From CAZOHN01 sp964579325 (GTDB taxonomy: Bacteria > Pseudomonadota > Alphaproteobacteria > Rhodobacterales > Rhodobacteraceae), in assembly GCA_964579325.1 (NCBI GenBank), contig CAZOHN010000082.1, positions 1 through 14,441 of the forward strand: a stretch of 14,441 nt of DNA, read 5' to 3'. Of the stretch, positions 6,400-12,240 are shown piece after piece (positions within the stretch are counted from its first letter, which is position 1; each line of letters starts with the position of its first letter). The position numbers and the translations under genes were made by a program. The notes beneath the pieces are model-generated. The model made no database searches, was not told where the DNA came from, and worked only from the letters and a program-made list of their open reading frames with translations.

Positions 6400-6914
6400 C
6401 AGTTGCCCGCCATATCGTTCCCCCTGGCCCCGCCGTACTCTCCGAGTGCGCCTTCCAGGAGGCCTCCGGCAAGTGGTCCGAGTACATCTCCACCGTTCAT
6501 TCTGCCAAAGTTGCTCTTGGCTATTGCTGCGCCCATCGGCCTACCAAGCCCGTATCCTAGGCCTCCGCCCAGTGCGCTCCCGGCCGCAACAGCAACGGCC
6601 CGGCGGGTGTCCCACCCCTGTCGCCCGCATCCGCAAATGCCGTCGACCGCAACGTATGCCAACACCTGAGAAAGAAATGCGTTTGCGCCTGCACTCCCCA
6701 TCGCCGCGTACACGCCGCCCGGCGTGCCTGCTCCGATCATGGCGCCGAGTAGTCCACCAATCGCCGCACCTTGCCAACAACCGGTCTGAATGTAGCCAGC
6801 ATAGATGCCGATCAGAGAACCAGAGAGGGCGCCGATAATGCCGTACTCCCCCCTCGGGTCCACATACCGCCCCGGGCTCTGCAACCCATACCCGTACACG
6901 CTCGCCCCGTCCAC
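6399..6914 (-). CDS. Orphan RHS tip of cassette B: glycine-rich hydrophobic toxin candidate
   Basis: A 171-residue frame beginning inside the RHS core (DGASVYGYGLQSPGRYVDP, then RGEY). The remainder is a tip rich in Gly and Ala with zipper-like segments: GIIGALSGSLIGIYAGYI, GAAIGGLLGAMIGAGTPGGV and AVAAGSALGGGLGYGLGRP. This composition is typical of membrane-inserting or pre-toxin regions. Cysteines occur at TGCWQG and ICGCGRQGW. The GTG at 6914 is the first possible start; 24 bp upstream the frame is stopped by a TGA inside palindromic element d, so the tip is cut off from its core. It is followed in overlap by a small membrane protein. A membrane-active toxin is an inference; no enzymatic motif is seen. 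Confidence 0.65.
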   Translation of the reverse strand: MDGASVYGYGLQSPGRYVDPRGEYGIIGALSGSLIGIYAGYIQTGCWQGAAIGGLLGAMIGAGTPGGVYAAMGSAGANAFLSQVLAYVAVDGICGCGRQGWDTRRAVAVAAGSALGGGLGYGLGRPMGAAIAKSNFGRMNGGDVLGPLAGGLLEGALGEYGGARGNDMAGN

Positions 6915-6937
6915 CAGCCCCAGCGGGTCGGCCTGGA

Positions 6938-6984
6938 GTGAGGCGGATCAGAAAACAGTCCGGGGGACTGTTTTCCCGCCGAAC
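6938..6984 (+). repeat. Palindromic element, copy d
   Basis: It begins GTGAGGCGG. The stem is GAAAACAGTCC (6951-6961), the loop GGG, and the other arm GGACTGTTTTC (6965-6975). The outer arms are GGCGG (6942-6946) and CCGCC (6976-6980). It is inserted after CTGGA in the core, 43 bp net, and gives a TGA in the minus-strand core frame just upstream of the B tip. Confidence 0.82.
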
Positions 6985-7000
6985 GCGCCCGGTGGTCGGG

Positions 7001-7065
7001 GTGAGCGGCGATCAAGAAACCGTCCATTGGACGGTTTCCGCCAGCGAACGCGCGGAGCGCCGTCC
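7001..7065 (+). repeat. Palindromic element, copy e
   Basis: It begins GTGAGCGGCG. The stem is GAAACCGTCC (7016-7025), the loop ATT, and the other arm GGACGGTTTC (7029-7038). The outer arms are GGCG and CGCC. It ends GCGCGGAGCGCC. It replaces the part of the core that encodes DYD, 56 bp net. It is the most diverged copy in sequence, but the structure is kept. Confidence 0.8.
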
Positions 7066-7117
7066 CGCATCCAGTACTGGTGCAGGCCGCTCTCGGCCTG
7101 GAACCACTGGCCGGGGA

Positions 7118-7180
7118 GTGAGGCGCGCCCGGAAAACGGTCCGGGGGACCGTTTTCAGCGCCGAACGGGCGGAGCCCTCG
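7118..7180 (+). repeat. Palindromic element, copy f
   Basis: The stem is GAAAACGGTCC (7132-7142), the loop GGG, and the other arm GGACCGTTTTC (7146-7156). Its sequence, borders and insertion point are the same as in copy b, apart from single changes. The net insertion is 59 bp. Confidence 0.88.
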
Positions 7181-7225
7181 CAGCGCGAGGGGCGTGCCGC
7201 TTGCCACATGCACCCCGTCGAAGGG

Positions 7226-7282
7226 GTGAGGGCCGCCCGGACAAGGCTCCGGGGGAGCCTTGTCAGGCCCGAACGCCCGAGC
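7226..7282 (+). repeat. Palindromic element, copy g
   Basis: The stem is GACAAGGCTCC (7240-7250), the loop GGG, and the other arm GGAGCCTTGTC (7254-7264), followed by CGAACGCCCGAGCC. It lies at the 5' border of the B core, the same position as copy c in remnant D. Confidence 0.83.
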
Positions 7283-7392
7283 CTGCTTGCGAGGGCCGGG
7301 CGAGCCACTCGGACAGTTTCGCCTTGCTCTCTTCCGGCAACCATCGGGGCCGGATCTGGGAAAGCCTCGGCGCCATCCACACCACGGTTCGC

Positions 7393-7905
7393 TTAAAAAT
7401 ACTCTGGAAGAATGTTCCTAAAAGTTCCTTCCCTTATTCTCCTGACAACATCCTGGGGGGCCATTACAAGACCGATCTCGGAGTCTTCATGTTCAGGGGT
7501 CAGGGAGTTGACCCTCATCCATGGCTCGTTTACTCGCCAGATCATCCAGCCCTCAGGTATTCCATCGATTGTGGAAATCGGCTCTCCATTTGGCAGCTTT
7601 ATGAAATCACTGTTGCTGCGAAATTTAACCTCCAAAGACTTGGGTGGATTGGAATGCCCGACCTTCTCCCATCCCCCGAATTTTACCCCGGCTTTCAGGA
7701 ACACATGACAGTGGAAATCTATGCACTTTGATAGGATCTCGGAAAGCGTCAGGTCTTTCTTCTCGGGGTAGGTCGCTCGGAAAACCCGAATGACCTGACT
7801 GCCCAGCTGCGTTGAGTCGTCCGCGACGTACTGAAAGTACGCAACCTCTTCAGAGCCAACTGGAATCCGGAAGACATCTCCGTGTATTGCACGATATCTG
7901 GCCAT
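7393..7905 (-). CDS. Putative immunity protein of cassette A, Imm26-like
   Basis: A 170-residue soluble protein without signal peptide, directly downstream of the GIY-YIG tip. The N-terminus (ARYRAIHGDVFRIPVG) has the RxGDxFxIP start seen in Imm26-type immunity proteins. Later segments VFLKAGVKFGGWEKVGHSNP, WMIWRVNEPWMRV and EIGLVMAPQDVVRRI are Trp-rich and beta-like. I prefer the ATG at 7905, which places the GDVF motif at the usual distance. A TTG at 7932 overlapping the toxin stop (TTGA) is the alternative and would add nine residues; neither has an ideal ribosome site. GC is clearly lower than in the RHS core, a sign of acquisition. It presumably binds and blocks the adjacent nuclease tip. 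The family call is from memory of the motif, so moderate. Confidence 0.72.
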   Translation of the reverse strand: MARYRAIHGDVFRIPVGSEEVAYFQYVADDSTQLGSQVIRVFRATYPEKKDLTLSEILSKCIDFHCHVFLKAGVKFGGWEKVGHSNPPKSLEVKFRSNSDFIKLPNGEPISTIDGIPEGWMIWRVNEPWMRVNSLTPEHEDSEIGLVMAPQDVVRRIREGTFRNILPEYF

Positions 7906-7928
7906 CCTCAACGTATTCCCAGAGCGGC

Positions 7929-8927
7929 TCAAAATTTCGGAGCAATCGAGTTGATCCTGTTGAACAGTGTTCCGCCATTCCTTGCCAACCCATACTGGTT
8001 GATCAACTGCTGCTCAAGTACCCGGGCCGCTTGCTTGGTCAAACCTGTCGATACGGCTCCGTAACGAAGTGCGGCCTTTGCAGCACTCTCTGCCCAGTGT
8101 TCGGCTGCTCGGGTGCCCACAGTACGCGATGTCATGCCAACGTATCGCACAATACCACCCGCACCAACACCGGTGTAGACAGCCCAATCTCCCACTGACG
8201 CCGCGCCAGCGCCGCGCGAAGCGGCCCCACCATCACCCCACGCCTTACCATACAGCCCGAGTGGACCAAGCGCAGCACCGATGGAGCCATCGAGCGCAAG
8301 TTCTTCCCAAGAGTAGCACCCGTCCCCGAGGTATTGGTCGAGGACGATCCCGATCGCGACATTCAAAGCCGCTCCGAGCGCTGCAGCGCAGACGGGCGCC
8401 CACAGCCCGACGCATTCACCGGTATGGTCTGCATACCTCCCCGGGCTCTGCAACGCATACCCGTACACGCTCGCGCCGTCCACAAGTCCCAGCGGGTCGG
8501 CCTGGAGGTAGCGCCCCGTCGTCGGGTCGTAGTCGCGCATCCAGTTCTGGTGCAGGCCGGACTCCGATTGGAACCACTGGCCGGGGAAGCGGAGGTTGAT
8601 GGCTCCGGTAGAGACGTGGACGCCGCCGAAGGGGAGGTACGAGGCCTCCCACACCTTCGCCCCGCTCGCGTTCGTCGCAAACACCGGGCGGCCGATGGGA
8701 TCGGTGCGGACGGACTGCGGCACGGCCGCACCTCCCGGAGACCGGCCCGGGCCTGTCCTGCCCCAGCGTGCGCCGCGTTTACGGTGTACAGGTTGTGTAC
8801 GGCCTGTGTACGGGCCGTGCCGCCCCGGTCCGGCCTTGTCGGCAAGGGCTCGTAGCGCTCCGGGGCAATGGTTAACGCATCCCCGCCGGTGGCACGGTTT
8901 AACCATGTGTTCATCAGTCCCCGGCAT
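7929..8927 (-). CDS. Orphan RHS C-terminal cassette A with GIY-YIG (URI-fold) nuclease tip
   Basis: RHS homology begins abruptly at about 8712 (VRTDPIGRPVFATNASG) and runs through FPGQWFQSESGLHQNWMRDY and LGLVDGASVYGYALQSPGRY. A hydrophobic linker with LGDGCYSWEEL follows. The tip has a GIY-YIG layout: AVYTGVGAGG, then VRYVGMTSR, an H in AAEHW, then LEQQLINQYG (the acidic metal-binding region) and a terminal GGTLFNRINSIAP. This fits the URI/GIY-YIG toxins of polymorphic systems, which cut nucleic acid. The roughly 70 residues before the core (8715-8927) are Arg/Gly-rich and do not look coding, yet the frame is open and its ATG overlaps the stop of the upstream dehydrogenase (TGATG). The true start is unknown; treat the 5' part as doubtful. 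Confidence 0.8.
   Translation of the reverse strand: MPGTDEHMVKPCHRRGCVNHCPGALRALADKAGPGRHGPYTGRTQPVHRKRGARWGRTGPGRSPGGAAVPQSVRTDPIGRPVFATNASGAKVWEASYLPFGGVHVSTGAINLRFPGQWFQSESGLHQNWMRDYDPTTGRYLQADPLGLVDGASVYGYALQSPGRYADHTGECVGLWAPVCAAALGAALNVAIGIVLDQYLGDGCYSWEELALDGSIGAALGPLGLYGKAWGDGGAASRGAGAASVGDWAVYTGVGAGGIVRYVGMTSRTVGTRAAEHWAESAAKAALRYGAVSTGLTKQAARVLEQQLINQYGLARNGGTLFNRINSIAPKF
8783..8814. promoter_or_regulatory. Three TGTAC boxes with 11-bp spacing
   Basis: TGTAC occurs at 8785, 8796 and 8807, exactly one helical turn apart, in contexts GGTGTACAGG, TTGTGTACGG and CTGTGTACGG. Same-face repeats of this kind often bind a regulator cooperatively. They lie between the end of the dehydrogenase gene and the start of RHS homology. 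The regulator is unknown. Confidence 0.4.
8868..8906. promoter_or_regulatory. Inverted pair of TTAACCAT motifs (CtrA-like)
   Basis: ATGGTTAA at 8868-8875 and TTAACCAT at 8899-8906 are a perfect 8-bp inverted pair, 23 bp apart. TTAACCAT is one of the motifs described for the response regulator CtrA in Caulobacter and relatives. The AT-rich octamers stand out in this GC-rich context. They could control minus-strand transcription into cassette A, or be left from a promoter displaced by the RHS array. Confidence 0.4.
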
Positions 8928-11365
8928 CACGCCCGGACGCGCGCGCCCTCCGGGTCGTAGAACGGCGCCAGACCGATCTCGGCCGGGACCGTCTCGCCCG
9001 CCACGACCAGTTCGTAGCGCCCCGTCCTAAGCCAGTCCTCGCTCACCCCCTCGGCGCGGCGGACATAGCCGTAGCCCAGCGCCTGCCCCAGCGTGTAGCC
9101 CCAGCCGCCCGAGGTCAGGTAGCCCACCGCCTCGCCGTCGCGCAGGATCGTCTCGCGGCCGAGCAGCACCGCCTCGCCCTGCGGCACGCGGAACCCCGCG
9201 AACCGCTTGGCAAGCGGCTTTCCCGCGATCCGCTCCAACGCCTCACGGCCGATGAAGGGGATGTTCTTGCGCATCTTCACGGCCCAGCCCAGACCCGCCT
9301 CGAAGGGCGTGTCGTTGGGCGTGATGTCGGAGGACCAGGCCCGGTAGCCCTTTTCCAGCCGCAGCGACTCGAGCGCCCGGTAGCCCACCGGCAGGAGCCC
9401 CGCGGGCCGACCGGCCGCCGTCAGCTTGTCGTAGACCGCGCCGAGGTCGGCGATGGGGACGTGGAGTTCCCAGCCAAGCTCGCCCACGTAGGTGACACGC
9501 AGCGCCCGCACCGTCGTCTTGCCGATCGGGATTTCGCGGACGTGACCGAAGGGGAAGCCCTCGTTCGTCACATCGGCCGGCGTCACCCGCTGCAGCACCT
9601 CTCGCGCTTTCGGCCCCATCAGCGAGAGCGTCCCCCAGGCCTCGGTAACGTCCCGAAGCTGCACGTCCCCTTCGGGCAAGTGGTCGGAAATCCAGCCGAA
9701 ATCATGGGTCCGGAAGCCGGTGCCGGTGACGATGTAGAACAGGTCCTCCGCCAGCCGCGCGACCGTGACGTCGGCCTCGATGCCGCCGCGGGTGTTGAGC
9801 AGCTGCGTGTAGGTGAGCCGCCCCGGCGGCTTGGAGACGTCGCCCGCGCAGATCCAGTCGAGCGCACGGCCCGCGTCTTGGCCCGAGACTTCGAACTTGG
9901 CGAAGGAGGTCTGGTCGAACACCCCCACCGCCTCGCGCACCTGCGCATGTTCGGCTCCTACCGCGCCGAACCAGTTCTGCCGGCCCATCGAGTAGATATC
10001 CTCCGGCCCGACTTCGCGGCAGGAGAACCAATTCGGCCGCTCCCAGCCGAGTTTCGAGCCGAAGACCGCGCCCTTCTTTTTCAGCCGCCCGTAGAGCGGC
10101 GAGGTCAGCAGCGGCCGCCCGCTTTGGTACTCCTCGTGCGGATAGACCACCGTGTAGTGCTTGCCGTAGGCCTCCAGCGTCCGGTCGCAGACCCAGGTCC
10201 GGTCGGCATGCATCGCGGCGAAGCGGCGGATGTCGACCACCCAGAGGTCCATAGGCGGCTCGCCGGTCATCGCCCATTCCGCCAGCACCCAGCCCGCGCC
10301 CCCGCCCGAGGCGATGCCGAAGGCGTTGAAGCCCGCGCCGACGAACATGTTGGCGCAGGCGTTCGCCCGCCCGAGGATGAAGTTGCCGTCCGGCGTGAAG
10401 CTTTCGGGCCCGTTGATCATCTGCTTGACGCCCGCGGTTTCCAGCGCCGGAACCCGGGCGATGGCCTGGGTCATGTGCTGCTCGAAATGATCCCAGTCGT
10501 CGTCGAACAGCCGGAATTCCCAGTCGTTCGGCACGTCCTCCAGCGTCCAGGGCTGCGGGTCGGGCTCGTAGCCGCCCATGACGAGGCCGCCCACCTCCTC
10601 CTTGAAATAGGTCCTCCGGTCGGGGTCGCGGATCGTGGGAGCATCCGGCGACAGCCCCTCGATCCGCTCGGTCACGATGTACTGGTGCTTGACCGGCTGG
10701 AGCGGCACCACCACGCCCGCCATCGCCCCCACCTGCCGCGCCCACTGGCCCGCGCAGTTCACCACTGTCTCGCAGGCAATCGCGCCTTGCGAGGTCTCGA
10801 CATGGGTGATCCGCCGCCCATCCATGCGGAACCCTGTCACCCGCACCCCTTCGTGCAGCTTCGCGCCATGCATCCGCGCGCCCTTGGCCAGCGCCTGGGT
10901 GATGTCCGAGGGGCTCGCCTGCCCGTCGGTCGGCAGCCAGGACGCCCCGATCAGGTCGGAGGTCTCCATCAGGGGCCACATCCGCCGGACCTCTTCGGCC
11001 GAGACCAGGTCCATCTCCATCCCGAAGCTGCGCGCGGTGGTGGCGAGCCGCTTGAACTCGGTCCAGCGGTCGGGCGTCGTCGCCAGCCGCAGGCAGCCAG
11101 TCATCTTCCATCCCGTCGCCTGACCGGTTTCCTGCTCCAGCTGCTTGTAGAGTTCGACCGAGTACTTCAGCACCTTGGTGATCGAGGCCGACGAACGCAG
11201 CTGCCCCACCAGCCCCGCCGCGTGCCAGGTCGAGCCGCTTGTCAGCTTCCCCTGCTCCAGCAGGACCACGTCGGCCTTGTGGTCGCGCGCAAGGTGATAG
11301 GCGGTCGAACAGCCGATGATGCCGCCGCCGATGACGACGATCTGGGCCTGCGCGGGAAGGGTCAT
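8927..11365 (-). CDS. GcvT-fused FAD oxidoreductase, dimethylglycine/sarcosine dehydrogenase-like
   Basis: An 812-residue protein, full family length. The N-terminal half is a DAO-type flavoprotein with the Rossmann motif IVVIGGGIIGCSTAYHLA (residues 9-26) and GSTWHAAGL; H48 there corresponds to the histidine that binds FAD covalently in dimethylglycine and sarcosine dehydrogenases. The C-terminal half is a GcvT-type aminomethyltransferase domain (FSCREVGPEDIYSMGRQNWF, ALESLRLEKGYRAWSSDITP, FEAGLGWAVKM) ending with a GCV_T_C region. Such enzymes remove an N-methyl group and pass the one-carbon unit to tetrahydrofolate. No signal peptide is present, so it is cytosolic. The ATG at 11365 overlaps the kinase stop (ATGA). 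As last gene of a transporter operon it presumably oxidises what the transporter imports. The exact substrate among sarcosine, dimethylglycine or related amines is not decidable here. Confidence 0.92.
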   Translation of the reverse strand: MTLPAQAQIVVIGGGIIGCSTAYHLARDHKADVVLLEQGKLTSGSTWHAAGLVGQLRSSASITKVLKYSVELYKQLEQETGQATGWKMTGCLRLATTPDRWTEFKRLATTARSFGMEMDLVSAEEVRRMWPLMETSDLIGASWLPTDGQASPSDITQALAKGARMHGAKLHEGVRVTGFRMDGRRITHVETSQGAIACETVVNCAGQWARQVGAMAGVVVPLQPVKHQYIVTERIEGLSPDAPTIRDPDRRTYFKEEVGGLVMGGYEPDPQPWTLEDVPNDWEFRLFDDDWDHFEQHMTQAIARVPALETAGVKQMINGPESFTPDGNFILGRANACANMFVGAGFNAFGIASGGGAGWVLAEWAMTGEPPMDLWVVDIRRFAAMHADRTWVCDRTLEAYGKHYTVVYPHEEYQSGRPLLTSPLYGRLKKKGAVFGSKLGWERPNWFSCREVGPEDIYSMGRQNWFGAVGAEHAQVREAVGVFDQTSFAKFEVSGQDAGRALDWICAGDVSKPPGRLTYTQLLNTRGGIEADVTVARLAEDLFYIVTGTGFRTHDFGWISDHLPEGDVQLRDVTEAWGTLSLMGPKAREVLQRVTPADVTNEGFPFGHVREIPIGKTTVRALRVTYVGELGWELHVPIADLGAVYDKLTAAGRPAGLLPVGYRALESLRLEKGYRAWSSDITPNDTPFEAGLGWAVKMRKNIPFIGREALERIAGKPLAKRFAGFRVPQGEAVLLGRETILRDGEAVGYLTSGGWGYTLGQALGYGYVRRAEGVSEDWLRTGRYELVVAGETVPAEIGLAPFYDPEGARVRA

Positions 11366-12240
11366 TCCGGGTTTCCGTAGGTTGAGCGATACAGGTCCAG
11401 CGTGGCGGCAAGGCGCGCGCGGTTCTCGTTCGTGTAGGCAGTGTAGTCGACGCCGGGCGCAGCCATATGAAGGCCCGAGACCATCGCCCACATCGTCTCG
11501 CGCAGAAGCGAGGCCACCTGCATCGCGTCGAAGGCGCGGCGCAGCGCGGGCGACGGGGCCACGCCGAAGTAGGCGGCGAGCAGTGCGTCCGCCGCCGCAC
11601 GCTCCATCCCGGCGTTCGACGCGGCGCCGGCGAGGTCGAACATCGCCGTGCCGAAGCCCGCATATTCGAAGTCGATGAGCCAGAGCCGCGCGCCATCGTC
11701 GAGGAAGTTCGCGGGCAGAAGGTCGTGGTGGCCGAAGACGATGGGCAGCGGCACCTGCGCGGCCTCCATCTCGGCGGCGAGTGCCACAAATCCCTTCAGG
11801 TCGGCGGCGTGTTCCGACCCCGCAAGGATGCGCGCATAGTCGCGGATCACGTGGAACGGCCAGAAGATGAAGCCCGGGCCTTCGACATGCCCTGCCATGC
11901 CGATGTGGAACCGGCGCAGGAGGTCTGCCACGCGAACCGGGTTCCCTGCCACGTCCGGCGCGCTCCATGTCCGGCTCTCGATGAAGGCGGTGACCATCAG
12001 CCCCGCCTCGACATGTTCGACCGCCGGTCCGAATCCGGCGGCATGGGCCGCGCGCGAGACCATCGCCTCGCGGTCGCGCAGGACATGGTGGAACGGGTAG
12101 TCCGGGCCGATCCGGACGACATGCGCGCCCGCGGCGTCGACCACCTTCCAGATCTCGTTGGACAGCCCGCCGGTGATCGGCGCAGCCTCGATGGCCCCGC
12201 GCCAGCAGGGCAGCGCGGCGATGCGGGCACGGCTATCCAT
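11362..12240 (-). CDS. Aminoglycoside phosphotransferase/choline kinase-family protein
   Basis: A 292-residue protein with the small-molecule kinase fold. The nucleotide-binding part starts with PITGGLSNEIWKV, and VVRIGPDYPF holds a basic residue (Arg where Lys is common). The catalytic loop is FGHHDLLPANFL, with Asp at about 173 and Asn at about 178. The metal-binding Asp at about 190 is in LIDFEYAG. The family includes choline, ethanolamine and thiamine kinases; the genomic place beside a betaine-type transporter suggests an amino-alcohol substrate. Its start overlaps the end of the permease gene by 8 bp and its stop overlaps the dehydrogenase start, so all are one operon. I chose the ATG at 12240 with GGGGGTG upstream; a GTG at 12246 would add two residues. 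Confidence 0.9.
   Translation of the reverse strand: MDSRARIAALPCWRGAIEAAPITGGLSNEIWKVVDAAGAHVVRIGPDYPFHHVLRDREAMVSRAAHAAGFGPAVEHVEAGLMVTAFIESRTWSAPDVAGNPVRVADLLRRFHIGMAGHVEGPGFIFWPFHVIRDYARILAGSEHAADLKGFVALAAEMEAAQVPLPIVFGHHDLLPANFLDDGARLWLIDFEYAGFGTAMFDLAGAASNAGMERAAADALLAAYFGVAPSPALRRAFDAMQVASLLRETMWAMVSGLHMAAPGVDYTAYTNENRARLAATLDLYRSTYGNPE

Larger units (their letters stand above)
6915..7282 (-). pseudogene. RHS core of cassette B, broken by four palindromic elements
   Basis: This covers the larger part of the 6915-7392 stretch without an intact gene. Minus-strand core pieces are recognisable in order: FDGVHVASGTPLALR, then PGQWFQAESGLHQYWM (different frame), a short match to the TTGRY region, then LQADPLGLVDG running into the cassette B tip. 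Elements g, f, e and d lie between these pieces. Net insertions against intact cores are 59 bp for f, 56 bp for e and 43 bp for d, none a multiple of three, so the core can no longer be translated as one frame. Positions 7283-7392 hold no recognisable core; a 37-codon minus-strand frame (7263-7376) there is open but matches nothing I know. Confidence 0.8.

Noticed and set aside
4323..7282. CRISPR-like array
   Set aside because: The repeated units are irregularly spaced, vary in the stem and lie inside RHS sequence. There is no regular spacer pattern and no cas gene.
7263..7376. 37-codon minus-strand frame (MAPRLSQIRPRWLPEESK...) ending inside palindrome g
   Set aside because: It looks protein-like but is short, has no ribosome site I can see and no recognised family. 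It may be a fragment of a lost gene.
8363..8914. Minus-strand frame starting MNTWLNRATGGDALT between the dehydrogenase and cassette A
   Set aside because: It begins plausibly but continues into the wrong frame of the RHS core. It could be the remnant of a gene cut by the RHS array, but the evidence is too thin to call.
9461..11380. 639-codon plus-strand frame opposite the dehydrogenase
   Set aside because: It is antisense to a clear flavoprotein/GcvT fusion, His/Arg-rich and without any recognisable motif.
11366..11968. N-terminal extension of the dehydrogenase frame
   Set aside because: The extension lies in the wrong frame of the kinase gene. The flavoprotein homology starts at the ATG at 11365, which overlaps the kinase stop codon.
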